This document shows, piece after piece, positions 42,990-51,257 of a DNA stretch of 64,000 nucleotides (position 1 is its first letter; every line of letters starts with the position of its first letter). The notes beneath the pieces were generated by a model, which searched no databases, was not told the origin of the DNA, and worked only from the letters and a program-made list of their open reading frames with translations. This DNA is from Aquirhabdus parva. GTDB taxonomy: Bacteria; Pseudomonadota; Gammaproteobacteria; Pseudomonadales; Moraxellaceae. The position numbers and the translations under genes were made by a program. The stretch lies in the NCBI RefSeq assembly GCF_003351745.1, contig NZ_CP031222.1, positions 2,834,207 to 2,898,206 of the forward strand, given 5' to 3'.

Positions 42990-43005
42990 TGGCATGCTTT
43001 CTGCA
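42990..43005 (+). promoter_or_regulatory. sigma-54 promoter of the nitroreductase gene
   Basis: TGGCATGCTTTCTGCA: TGGCAT intact, TGCA at the correct spacing, one deviation from TTGCA. Predicted start near 43016, 37 nt before the ATG. Confidence 0.85.
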
Positions 43006-43052
43006 AATCGAGCTCATCTTTTCAATTTTTTGGCCGATGGTCTGGAGTCATC

Positions 43053-43682
43053 ATGAGCAAGTTCCCTACCCCTATTGAGATTCATGACGTGATCCGCGCA
43101 CGCTGGAGCCCTCGCGTCTTTGATCAGAAGCGTCAGGTGAGTCATGATCAGATTCATAGCGTTTTAGAAGCAGCGCGCTGGGCACCCTCTTCTTACAATC
43201 TGCAACCTTGGCGCTTCATCGTCTGGAACAATCATCTCGATACCTCATCTTACGAACGCGCCTTTGCCACAATTGTTGAGAGAAACCAAGCATGGATTGG
43301 GCATGCACCAGTATTGATTGCGGTACTGGCTGATACACGCTCAACCGATGGCACGCCAAATAGCAATAACTCCGCGTCCTACGATACCGGTGCTGCAGCG
43401 CTGAGCCTTACCCTGCAGGCGCAGGTGCTTGGACTTATTACCCGCCAGATCGGTGGTTTTGATCGTGATGCACTACGAACTGCGTTTAATCTGCCTGAGC
43501 ATATCCGCATCCTATCCTTGATCGGGCTGGGTTATCACAGTCCACATGACAATCACTTGAGTGAAGAGCTAAAAACCCGTGAATCCGCACCACGGGTGCG
43601 AAAACCGCTGGAAGAAATCGCTTTTGCCAATGGCTGGGGGCAGTCATTATTTGCGGAGAATACCCACAAAGAGAAGAACTGA
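43053..43682 (+). CDS. nitroreductase-family FMN oxidoreductase
   Basis: A 209-residue nitroreductase-fold flavoprotein. RARWSPRVFDQKRQV near residues 13-27 and EAARWAPSSYNLQPWRFIVW at 39-58 are the FMN-binding signatures, and ALSLTLQAQVLGL is the dimer helix. It reduces substrates or flavin with NAD(P)H. Its sigma-54 promoter and the shared palindrome place it in the organosulfur regulon, where it might supply reduced flavin to the DszA/NtaA-type monooxygenase or reduce an intermediate; neither is proven. Confidence 0.88.
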   Translation: MSKFPTPIEIHDVIRARWSPRVFDQKRQVSHDQIHSVLEAARWAPSSYNLQPWRFIVWNNHLDTSSYERAFATIVERNQAWIGHAPVLIAVLADTRSTDGTPNSNNSASYDTGAAALSLTLQAQVLGLITRQIGGFDRDALRTAFNLPEHIRILSLIGLGYHSPHDNHLSEELKTRESAPRVRKPLEEIAFANGWGQSLFAENTHKEKN

Positions 43683-43721
43683 GTTAAGGATAGCCCAGTG
43701 AAACGGGCGCTCAAGCCCTTT

Positions 43722-43758
43722 AAGCGTATTCAGGTCTGGACTGAATACGCTTTTTTTT
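43722..43758 (+). terminator. terminator of the nitroreductase gene
   Basis: A perfect 12-bp stem AAGCGTATTCAG / CTGAATACGCTT with a 7-nt loop, followed by a T-tract, 39 bp past the stop. Confidence 0.92.
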
Positions 43759-43792
43759 ATGGTCTGTACTTCTCATACTGTTTGAAGTGGGT

Positions 43793-45658
43793 TTAAACAG
43801 ACGCAAGTGCTGGCGTTGTCAGAGGCACGATCGACACGCCATGGGCATTGCGCTCATAAGCACGGTAGAGGCTGGCGTAGATGCCATCTTGCGCTAGCAA
43901 TTGCTGATGGTTATCTAGCTCGACCACTTGCCCATGTTGAATCACGGCGATCTGATCGGCATCGCGAATCGTGGTTAAGCGATGAGCAATGATGATCGCA
44001 GTGCGTCCTTCACAAAGCGTGCGCAGTGCACGCTGAATACGGCGTTCGGTAAGCACATCCACGGCCGACGTCGCCTCATCCAAAACCAAAATCGCAGGGT
44101 CTGCCACATACGCACGCACCAAACAGACCAGTTGCCGCTGACCATGACTCAGTGCACTGCCGAGCGACCCCACTTGAGTATGGTAGCCGTGGGGCAGCTT
44201 CTCCAAGACCTCATCCACACCCAAGGCACGTGCCGCAGCGATCAGCTGGTCATCACTGGACTCAGGTGCAGCCAGACGTAAATTATCCAAGATCGAGCCA
44301 CTGAATAGCACATTGTCTTGGAGTACGACCCCGACATGGCGCCGTAGATCGGTTTGGCGAATATGGCGGACATCTACTCCATCGATAGTCACTGCACCTT
44401 CGTTCACATCATAAAAACGGGTCAGAAGCTGCACCAACGTACTCTTACCATGTCCTGTCGGTCCAACGATCGCCAATACCTGACCGGCAGGAACTTTCAA
44501 ACTCAGGCTTTCAATCACGGAGCGACCTTTGGCTTGGTAGCGGAAATGAACCTGTTGAAACTCAACATCACCCCTGACTTCAGCGAGTGGCAGGATGCGC
44601 TCAGCATCATTCACATCAGGCTTGGTATCCAGCAGTAAGAAAATACGCTGGGCGGAAGCTGTGCCATTGGCATAACGCTCAAACAGATCATTAAGCTCCT
44701 GCAGTGGCCCCAAAAAAATAAAAATATAAAACATGCTGGCAGCGACCTGCCCCATGGTAATTACACCCAATGCCATGCCGCGTGCACCCACCAGCAGTAA
44801 GATCGCCATTGCCGTTGTGGTCAGTACCGCTGTAAACGGCGCAAACCAGCTGGAACGCAGATTGCCACGGATCAAAGCTTGATTGAAGTTACGCAGTAGA
44901 CCACGATAGACGTTGAGATTATCCAGTTCACGCCCACCTTGTTTGATCAAGCGCACGCCTGCTACGGTCTCAACCAAATGTGCGGTAAAGCGACTGCGAT
45001 TCTCAGCCACCACGGCCCAGTTTTTCTGGGAGATGCGCTTAAAGATTATTGTCGCCAGCAACAGTAAGGGAATCACGCCTGCCACGCTGGCAAACAACAG
45101 CGGCGAGATATGCCACAGCATAATCCCAGCCACGACTGAGCGCAGAATCGTAGAAAGAAACTCGGGCGGCCCCTGAATCAGTAGTGGCTCCAGCGTATTG
45201 ACATCACTGTCTGCGCGCGCCGTGATCCGGCCGGCTTTGGTGCGATCAAAGTAACCGACACTCAGCGCCTGCACATGGCGGAAAATCTGAATGCGCAAAT
45301 CATTGATCACCTGTATCGCTGCACTGCCTGACAGATATTGCCCGACTCCAGCCAGCAGAAAGCGCAGCGACCACGTCAGCCCTAGCCCAAAGGTCGCCCA
45401 ACCCAGTACCGACCAGACCAAGTGATAACCACCCTGAGGATCAGGCAACAAGCCATGGTCAATCACAACGCGTACCAACCACGGTCTAAAAAAGATTGTC
45501 ACCACCAACAGAATCTCAATCAGGATGGCACCCATCACAAACTTGCGCACTGGGCGCAGTAATGGCCATAAACGCCAGAACATCCCGCGATCCAATGACT
45601 GCTTGGCCAGCGCTTCTTCGAGCTCAATATCACTGAGCGCCTTATTTCCTCGAATCAT
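43793..45658 (-). CDS. ABC exporter half-transporter with canonical Walker B glutamate (heterodimer partner 2)
   Basis: A 621-residue fusion of a six-helix ABC-exporter membrane domain and an ATPase domain. Walker A is GPTGHGKST, the signature is LSHGQ instead of LSGGQ, and Walker B is AILVLDEATSAVD with the catalytic glutamate. It follows the second half-transporter by 4 bp. The altered signature here and the altered Walker B there are what one expects of an asymmetric heterodimeric multidrug or lipid exporter such as BmrCD or TM287/288. Substrate unknown. No sigma-54 element was seen for this pair. Confidence 0.9.
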   Translation of the reverse strand: MIRGNKALSDIELEEALAKQSLDRGMFWRLWPLLRPVRKFVMGAILIEILLVVTIFFRPWLVRVVIDHGLLPDPQGGYHLVWSVLGWATFGLGLTWSLRFLLAGVGQYLSGSAAIQVINDLRIQIFRHVQALSVGYFDRTKAGRITARADSDVNTLEPLLIQGPPEFLSTILRSVVAGIMLWHISPLLFASVAGVIPLLLLATIIFKRISQKNWAVVAENRSRFTAHLVETVAGVRLIKQGGRELDNLNVYRGLLRNFNQALIRGNLRSSWFAPFTAVLTTTAMAILLLVGARGMALGVITMGQVAASMFYIFIFLGPLQELNDLFERYANGTASAQRIFLLLDTKPDVNDAERILPLAEVRGDVEFQQVHFRYQAKGRSVIESLSLKVPAGQVLAIVGPTGHGKSTLVQLLTRFYDVNEGAVTIDGVDVRHIRQTDLRRHVGVVLQDNVLFSGSILDNLRLAAPESSDDQLIAAARALGVDEVLEKLPHGYHTQVGSLGSALSHGQRQLVCLVRAYVADPAILVLDEATSAVDVLTERRIQRALRTLCEGRTAIIIAHRLTTIRDADQIAVIQHGQVVELDNHQQLLAQDGIYASLYRAYERNAHGVSIVPLTTPALASV

Positions 45659-45662
45659 GTTG

Positions 45663-47453
45663 TTATATTCCCATCAATTCACGGTATGCCGCGCTGGTTT
45701 CTTTGAGCTGATGATGCGTGCCTTGGGCTTGGATATGCCCATCTGCGAGGACGATGACGCGATCCGCCATAAGTACGGTCGATAGTTTGCTGGATACGAT
45801 CAGTATGGTGATCGGATGACCGTTGTTTTGTTGATACTGTCTGACGTTATGCAGAATGGTTTGTTCAGTCGCTGCATCCAGCGCACTGGTCGCATCATCG
45901 AGTCCCAGAATCGAAGCGCGGGTTAACAGTGCACGGGCTAAACAAATACGCTGACGCTGACCACCCGATAGCGTGACCCCACGATCACCCAGCCGTGTCT
46001 CAAGACCATGCTCAAGGCGTTCAAGCACCTCACTCGCTGAAGCCAAACGCAGCGCTTCTAGCAACTCCTCGTCCGTGGCGTCGGATGCAGACTGACGCAG
46101 ATTGCTGGCGAGTGTATCCGAGAAGAGAAAGCTCTCTTGCGGCACCACATGCACGCGTTGACGTAGCTCACTTAAATCCAGATGCTGGATATTTTGCCAA
46201 CCATGCTGATCGTTGCCGATTGCGACGATTCCCTGATCTGCATCCATCAAACGCGGCAGCAGGCTCATCAGGGTACTCTTGCCCGAACCCGTTTGACCGA
46301 CCAAAGCAACGATCTCACCCGGATTCACTTTAAAGGTACACTGCTGCAAGATCGCCTTACCGCCACCTTGTGCAGAGACTTTAACAAGATCAAAAGACAA
46401 ACCCAGCGCGGTATCAGCCACCGCTTCCGCACCACTTAAAATCTCAGGCTCCGCGTCCAAGACATCCCATAGTCTTGCTGCGGAAGAGCGCGCATCGGCA
46501 AAGACCTGCATGACGCGACCTATCGTTTCTATGCGCAGAATCAAAGTATTGGCAATCAACACTGCTGCAACCAATTCGCCTAAATTTAGACGCCCTTGAC
46601 TAACCAGCCACGCGCCATAACCCAATACCCAGACATGACCCAGTGCAATCACCATCTGTGGTAAAGGAATGCGGGAGGTAGCATAGGCCAGTGCAGTGCG
46701 GGCATGCGTCGTAAAGACTTGAACCTGCTGACTAAAACTTTCAATGCGAATAGGCTCTAGTGCAAAAGCCTTAATCACCCGCACACCTGCCACCCCCTCA
46801 CTCAAGTTTTGATTGACTTGGTCATAGGCCTGCCCCACCGCCCGATCCAGTGTTACCAAGTGATTGGTTTGCTGCACCAGAATCAAGATGCCACCGAGAG
46901 TCAACAGCAACGGAACCAACCCAAGCCAAATGTCATACCAGCACATGATCCCTACGGCGGCGAGCACCACCACTCCTGTTTCAAAAACTTGGCGCCAGAA
47001 GTTAATCAGTGCGTCACGCAACTTGTCGGCATCCCGTGTGGTGCGGGTGACGATCTCGCCCACCCCATGCCGCCAGTGATACGCCAGATCCAACCGCTGT
47101 ACTTGCGACAGAATGCGTTCACGCAGGATGAAAAGCAGATCCTGACCGATGGTCAACGACATGATGCCTGCCAGATACTGTAAGACCCCACGTGTCAGTG
47201 CGACACCGATTAAGACCAAAAGCCAGAATAACGCCACGTGATAATCCAGCACGCCGTTGGGCAACTGCACCACAGCCACGTGTCGCTCCACATCATGGAC
47301 CGCACGACCAATCAACCACTGCTGTCCCGCTAGGCTTAGATTGACGATCAAAAACAAGCTCGCCGTCAGCGTAAAGCCCCATGGCATATAGCGATAAAGC
47401 AGCAGGCAGCGCAGCAATGGATAGCGCTGATTAAATGTGTTTACCTCGGACAT
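45663..47453 (-). CDS. ABC exporter half-transporter with degenerate Walker B (heterodimer partner 1)
   Basis: A 596-residue half-transporter with six membrane helices and an ATPase domain. Walker A is GQTGSGKST and the signature LSGGQ is intact, but Walker B ends LGLDDATSALD, aspartate in place of the catalytic glutamate. This marks a non-hydrolysing composite site, as in heterodimeric exporters. It is the first gene of a two-gene operon with the partner 4 bp downstream. It lies between the nitroreductase and the aldolase-like gene but does not share their promoter type. Confidence 0.9.
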   Translation of the reverse strand: MSEVNTFNQRYPLLRCLLLYRYMPWGFTLTASLFLIVNLSLAGQQWLIGRAVHDVERHVAVVQLPNGVLDYHVALFWLLVLIGVALTRGVLQYLAGIMSLTIGQDLLFILRERILSQVQRLDLAYHWRHGVGEIVTRTTRDADKLRDALINFWRQVFETGVVVLAAVGIMCWYDIWLGLVPLLLTLGGILILVQQTNHLVTLDRAVGQAYDQVNQNLSEGVAGVRVIKAFALEPIRIESFSQQVQVFTTHARTALAYATSRIPLPQMVIALGHVWVLGYGAWLVSQGRLNLGELVAAVLIANTLILRIETIGRVMQVFADARSSAARLWDVLDAEPEILSGAEAVADTALGLSFDLVKVSAQGGGKAILQQCTFKVNPGEIVALVGQTGSGKSTLMSLLPRLMDADQGIVAIGNDQHGWQNIQHLDLSELRQRVHVVPQESFLFSDTLASNLRQSASDATDEELLEALRLASASEVLERLEHGLETRLGDRGVTLSGGQRQRICLARALLTRASILGLDDATSALDAATEQTILHNVRQYQQNNGHPITILIVSSKLSTVLMADRVIVLADGHIQAQGTHHQLKETSAAYRELMGI

Positions 47454-47671
47454 ATCGAGAACCTTAAAAGACTACACAAACCTATTTTTTTTAATGAGAT
47501 ATGGCTGATGACATCCCTCATCACTGCATCAGGTCGCATCATTTTTTTAGCATAACGTTTTATCTAATTTTCTAAATCGATATCAAGACAAGAACTGCTG
47601 CACCCCGTATTGCTACGCAGCAGCTCCTGAATTTCATGACTCTTGATCAACGTATAAAGATGGCTAATGTT

Positions 47672-48367
47672 TTAAGCAGCGCTATCCTGCTTTTTGACAA
47701 AGCCCATACTCCACTGCTGGTCCAGCACGCCCGGGCCAAACTCTTTAGATCCACCCAAATATTCAGCGACACCTTGGAAGTAAGCGCCCTCTTCAAGATT
47801 TAAAATAAACTTAGAGACCTCAATGATGCTCTGCCCCCAGAACGTGGCTCCGCCATTGGCTTCCAAAATCGCAGGCGTATGCGGATTGGCACGAATTACA
47901 TCATTGATGAAAGCCGGCTCACCGGGACGGCGATCAACATAGACAGGGATTTCGCGCGCCAAGGTATGGCGCTGTGCCGCCGCGTAAAGGATGGGCAACA
48001 CACGATGCGAGCTTGCCCAGCCACCTAAATAAGGGGTGTGAACATGAATGACCACATGAACATCGGCATTGGCTTCAAAGATCGGCGCGTAACGTGACCC
48101 CTGACGACCCGCAGCAGCCGCACCATGGACAATTTCACCCTCGAAAGTACCGACAACTGCGCGAGCCTCGGTTTCTCCTTTCCATAAATCAGGAGGGGTT
48201 AAGGCAACGACAAGCTTTTGATTGGGTACTCGTACATAAGCCTGAAAAGTTCGCGTTGCAGACAATGTGTTGGTTTCGGTAAGGATACGCAGCGACTTTT
48301 CAAAGTCGGCTTTGACGGCTGCGATAAAGGACAGTAACGATGAATCTTGGGATTGAATAGCGGACAT
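47672..48367 (-). CDS. class II aldolase/adducin-fold protein with incomplete metal site
   Basis: A 231-residue protein of the class II (zinc) aldolase fold. The HVVIHVHTPYLGG motif supplies two metal ligands, H108 and H110. The third ligand, normally the histidine of an x-HG motif as in FucA/AraD (QHHG, HSHG), is replaced: the sequence is EANGGATFWG with G172 at the histidine position. It may still bind metal with other ligands or act differently. A sigma-54 promoter and upstream palindrome put it in the organosulfur regulon, so its substrate may derive from sulfur-compound breakdown. That is inference. Confidence 0.78.
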   Translation of the reverse strand: MSAIQSQDSSLLSFIAAVKADFEKSLRILTETNTLSATRTFQAYVRVPNQKLVVALTPPDLWKGETEARAVVGTFEGEIVHGAAAAGRQGSRYAPIFEANADVHVVIHVHTPYLGGWASSHRVLPILYAAAQRHTLAREIPVYVDRRPGEPAFINDVIRANPHTPAILEANGGATFWGQSIIEVSKFILNLEEGAYFQGVAEYLGGSKEFGPGVLDQQWSMGFVKKQDSAA

Positions 48368-48432
48368 GAGATGCTCTCCTGAACAATGAATATCACGTTA
48401 GCCTGAATCAATCAGGCGCTTATTGATAACAG

Positions 48433-48448
48433 TGCAGAAGCTATGCCA
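48433..48448 (-). promoter_or_regulatory. sigma-54 promoter of the aldolase-fold gene
   Basis: TGGCATAGCTTCTGCA on the minus strand: TGGCATA as in the desulfinase promoter, TGCA at the correct spacing. Predicted start near 48422, 55 nt before the ATG. Confidence 0.85.
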
Positions 48449-48522
48449 AGACAAATATTTAATTTAAGTTATTGTTTATAATTATTTATTTAAATTTTAA
48501 GCTTTCATGAGTACCGATCGAT

Positions 48523-48560
48523 TGCGTACTACTAAACACTCAGCTGTTGAGAAATCACCA
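48523..48560. promoter_or_regulatory. enhancer-like palindrome pair upstream of the aldolase-fold gene
   Basis: TGTTGA-GAAA-TCACCA at 48545-48560 matches the shared motif at 11 of 12 positions. A weaker copy, TGCGTA-CTAC-TAAACA at 48523-48538, starts exactly 22 bp away, the same phasing as upstream of the TonB receptor. Confidence 0.6.
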
Positions 48561-48698
48561 ACAGGCGATTAATGATCTTGGGGGGATTTAGTCAATATGA
48601 AGTATGACTTGATGGGAGAAATAACCTGCGGTCTTGTTCTTATAGAAAAATACAATCAGCGCGTCAGATTCATCAAGACTCAAACGCGCCAGAAGTCA

Positions 48699-48914
48699 TT
48701 ACAGCGTTGCGAGTGATACATCGGTCGATTTAATCAATGCAACAACCGACTTGCCGACATCGAGTTGCAGCTCATCAACCGAACGAGTCGTGATGACAGA
48801 AGTAATCACTCCAGCAGCGGTCTCAATATCCACTTCTGAGACGACTGGACCGCGGATGATCTCTTTAATCGTCCCTTGGAATTGGTTACGCACATTAATG
48901 GCATGAATGGTCAA
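48699..48914 (-). CDS. molbindin-type TOBE domain protein (SsuF/Mop-like)
   Basis: A 71-residue single TOBE domain: TIHAINVRNQFQGTIKEIIR, GPVVSEVDIETAAG, ITSVITTRSVDELQLDVGK and VVALIKSTDVSLATL, the classic Mop molybdate/oxyanion-binding fold. The start is taken as TTG at 48914 because GGGAGG lies 8 nt upstream and the domain begins there; an upstream in-frame extension lacks homologous content. It follows the importer ATPase by 149 bp. In Pseudomonas ssuF encodes a similar protein at the end of the sulfonate operon, so the pairing is meaningful. Confidence 0.85.
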   Translation of the reverse strand: MTIHAINVRNQFQGTIKEIIRGPVVSEVDIETAAGVITSVITTRSVDELQLDVGKSVVALIKSTDVSLATL

Positions 48915-49063
48915 AATAACCTCCCTCAAAAGTAGTATTGAATAATATAAATGAATTGCATAACAAGTGATCCAATTCATAAAAAACAGTCTAGCCAAAA
49001 AAACACATAAACCAAAAGATGATTTTCAGATGAAGGTATATGCAAAAACGCCATATCACTCGC

Positions 49064-49882
49064 TCACCAAGAGAGTCGATACGCCTTCAAGTTCTGCAAA
49101 ATCGGTTTAGCGGCTATTGGTGGCTCAGGGATCAACTCACCAAATTCAGCCAGTGCCTCACGCTTAATCGCCAACAGCTCAGGACTGTGCCGATCCCGTG
49201 GATGGGCTTGTGGGACTGAGATAATACGGCGAATACGCCCCGGACGTGGCTCCATAACGACCACCCGATTACCCAGAAAAACCGCCTCTTCAATATCGTG
49301 AGTGACCAAGATCATGGTGATTTTTTCAGTGCGCCAGATGCGCTCTAACTCCTGCTGTAAGTGCCCACGAGTAATCGCATCCAGAGCGCCAAAAGGCTCA
49401 TCGAGCAGTAGGATATCTGGACGATTGACTAGCCCCCGCGCAATCGCCACACGCTGTGCCATGCCGCCGGATAATTGATGCGGATAGGCATGTTCAAAGC
49501 CATTGAGTTTGACCAGATCAATATGCTCTTGGATGGTGATTTTTTTTTGTTTTTCGCTTAAAGGCGCATTATTCAGAGCCAGCGCAATATTCTGTGTGAC
49601 CGTAAGCCACGGCAATAAGCGATGCTCCTGAAAAACCAATCCGCGCTTTAAGCTGGTTCCGACCACGGGCTGATCACCGAGTAAGACCGTCCCCTGAAAC
49701 TGGTTATCCAGTCCTGCGATCAGTCGCAGTAAGGTGGACTTGCCACAGCCACTGCTACCGACAATACTGATAAATTCACCTGGCTGGATCACCAGTGAAA
49801 AGTGCTCCAGCACGGATAGGCTCTGCCCCTTTTGCGTGAAGGACTTGTAGATATTTTGAAGCTGTAAGATGCCTGCGCCCAT
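49064..49882 (-). CDS. ABC transporter ATPase, SsuB/TauB-like
   Basis: A 272-residue ATPase for nitrate/sulfonate/taurine-type import: Walker [11 protein letters not shown]-loop, signature [15 protein letters not shown], Walker [14 protein letters not shown] and the switch histidine in [10 protein letters not shown]. The ATG at 49882 is preferred to a TTG at 49897 because the predicted sigma-54 transcript starts near 49908, leaving only 11 nt before the TTG. It has no permease next to it and presumably energises the two permeases at 39.9-41.5 kb, whose operon lacks an ATPase and has the same promoter type. Confidence 0.9.
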   Translation of the reverse strand: MGAGILQLQNIYKSFTQKGQSLSVLEHFSLVIQPGEFISIVGSSGCGKSTLLRLIAGLDNQFQGTVLLGDQPVVGTSLKRGLVFQEHRLLPWLTVTQNIALALNNAPLSEKQKKITIQEHIDLVKLNGFEHAYPHQLSGGMAQRVAIARGLVNRPDILLLDEPFGALDAITRGHLQQELERIWRTEKITMILVTHDIEEAVFLGNRVVVMEPRPGRIRRIISVPQAHPRDRHSPELLAIKREALAEFGELIPEPPIAAKPILQNLKAYRLSW

Positions 49883-49918
49883 GGTGAGATCGACCAAAAA
49901 AAGAATATCTCAAGATTC

Positions 49919-49934
49919 TGCAAAGAATATACCA
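49919..49934 (-). promoter_or_regulatory. sigma-54 promoter of the ABC ATPase gene
   Basis: TGGTATATTCTTTGCA on the minus strand: -12 element TTGCA perfect, -24 element TGGTAT with one deviation, correct spacing. Confidence 0.8.
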
Positions 49935-49986
49935 ATAATCATGCTATTGATTTTTATATAAATATAAATTTTATCAAAGCTCGAAA

Positions 49987-50002
49987 TGTTTAAAAATCAA
50001 CA
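49987..50002. promoter_or_regulatory. enhancer-like palindrome upstream of the ABC ATPase gene
   Basis: TGTTTA-AAAA-TCAACA matches the shared motif at 11 of 12 positions, 53 bp upstream of the sigma-54 promoter. A half copy (TGCTGA) starts 21 bp further up at 50008. Confidence 0.65.
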
Positions 50003-50124
50003 GTTGCTGCTGAATCCTTTATGAAAGAAATTCCATGTTCTATTGATATTGGATAAAGTCATTTATTGGCTTAAGTCCTGCTAAAGGCTTTGTATCAAAT
50101 ATTAAATCTTTGCTTCGAAAGGCT

Positions 50125-50153
50125 TTCTTGTTTATCGATATCTATAATATAAT
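50125..50153 (+). promoter_or_regulatory. probable promoter of tRNA-Lys(CTT)
   Basis: Two overlapping perfect TATAAT boxes (50143-50148 and 50148-50153) are followed by a GC-rich discriminator CGCCGTCC, 42 bp before the tRNA. The -35 is weak: TTCTTG lies 17 bp from the second box. Confidence 0.5.
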
Positions 50154-50195
50154 CGCCGTCCTCCTTGAAGATACCATCAGTATCGACAGTCAGAT

Positions 50196-50271
50196 GGGTT
50201 GTTAGCTCAGTTGGTAGAGCAGCGGACTCTTAATCCGTAGGTCGTAGGTTCGAGCCCCACACAACCCACCA
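50196..50271 (+). tRNA. tRNA-Lys(CTT)
   Basis: A 76-nt cloverleaf with encoded CCA: acceptor GGGTTGT/ACAACCC, D-loop AGCTCAGTTGGTAGAGC, anticodon loop CTCTTAA with anticodon CTT, and T arm GGTTCGAGCCC. It resembles the TTT isoacceptor at 12634 but differs in the anticodon, acceptor and T stems. Confidence 0.95.
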
Positions 50272-50316
50272 TTTAATCAATCAAATAAATTAGATAGCAT
50301 TAGATTCTATTCAAAT

Positions 50317-50354
50317 AAAAAGGGGACTAAACCATGGTTTAGTCCCCTTTTTTT
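50317..50354. terminator. terminator, palindromic, between tRNA-Lys(CTT) and a convergent gene
   Basis: AGGGGACTAAACCATGGTTTAGTCCCCT (two halves of 14, perfect palindrome) is flanked by A and T runs on both sides. It can end the tRNA transcript and the convergent minus-strand gene. Confidence 0.92.
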
Positions 50355-50373
50355 ATTACCGAGTTAACTTCAA

Positions 50374-51060
50374 TCAAGCAATCAAAAACTCTTCCAGATG
50401 CCGTGCGACCACCGGATAAAGATTCATGGGAATGCTGGGTGCCAGTTTACGCAGCATATGTTTATTGAGCATTTTGACGATACTGATCACGCCATCCAAA
50501 GTCTTGTTTACCACAAAATTAAATTTCATCAGTTCTTTTGGACGGATCAATAGTGGCTGCAAAGTCTCATCAAACACCTCGACCAGTAGGTCTACGATCT
50601 CTTGTACATCCGTGACACGCCCATCAGAAAGTTTGGCAAGGGCTTGTTTCAGCACGGCGGCAAAATCAGTGGTGATGTTAAACGCCATATAGGGTTTGGA
50701 ACCACTGCCCAGATCCATCTGATGCATCAAGGTATAGTAGTGCGCGATGACGGGTGGTAAGCGATCATTGGAAATAAAGGGACCGATCCAGCGGATGTAG
50801 TGCCGAGCCTTTGATTTGATATCTTCAATCACGGCATTGGCGTCGAGCAAGTCTTTGGAAGGTTGCAGGCGTGAAAGCTCCTCAAAGATGCTGCCGAAAC
50901 AGGTATCCAGAAGATCACAGTTTGCCTCAATCAACAATTCAAGACCGAGTTTCTTATCGGCATCGCTCACCCGTGAACGGGTACGTTGATAGAGCCCCTC
51001 TAACTCCGTAGTAATACGATCTTGCACGGTACTTGCAAGAAACGGCGCATTGATGCTCAT
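50374..51060 (-). CDS. conserved-looking helical protein of unknown function
   Basis: A 228-residue cytoplasmic protein without signal peptide or membrane span. It appears almost entirely alpha-helical, with regular Leu/Ile/Val spacing (LGLELLIEANCDLLDTCFGS, VQEIVDLLVEVFDETLQPLL), and has two cysteines near residues 48 and 54. I do not recognise it. It starts at ATG 51060 and ends 20 bp before the shared terminator. It is separated from the sigma-54 activator by about 200 bp on the same strand and may be independent of it. Confidence 0.7.
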   Translation of the reverse strand: MSINAPFLASTVQDRITTELEGLYQRTRSRVSDADKKLGLELLIEANCDLLDTCFGSIFEELSRLQPSKDLLDANAVIEDIKSKARHYIRWIGPFISNDRLPPVIAHYYTLMHQMDLGSGSKPYMAFNITTDFAAVLKQALAKLSDGRVTDVQEIVDLLVEVFDETLQPLLIRPKELMKFNFVVNKTLDGVISIVKMLNKHMLRKLAPSIPMNLYPVVARHLEEFLIA

Positions 51061-51257
51061 TTTCTTTTATTCCAATTTTTGTGATGTTTCGGTTGTTTTT
51101 TTTATTGATCTTGAGCTTGATAAAATGCCCAATGATTCACCAATATCATGGCACTAGATGTATAGAAATGGCAAGTCCTGTCAAACAAAATTTTGACATT
51201 ACAGTACAGTTTTATTGAGATCAGACTCTATCGATCATTAAATCGCCAAAAAATATC

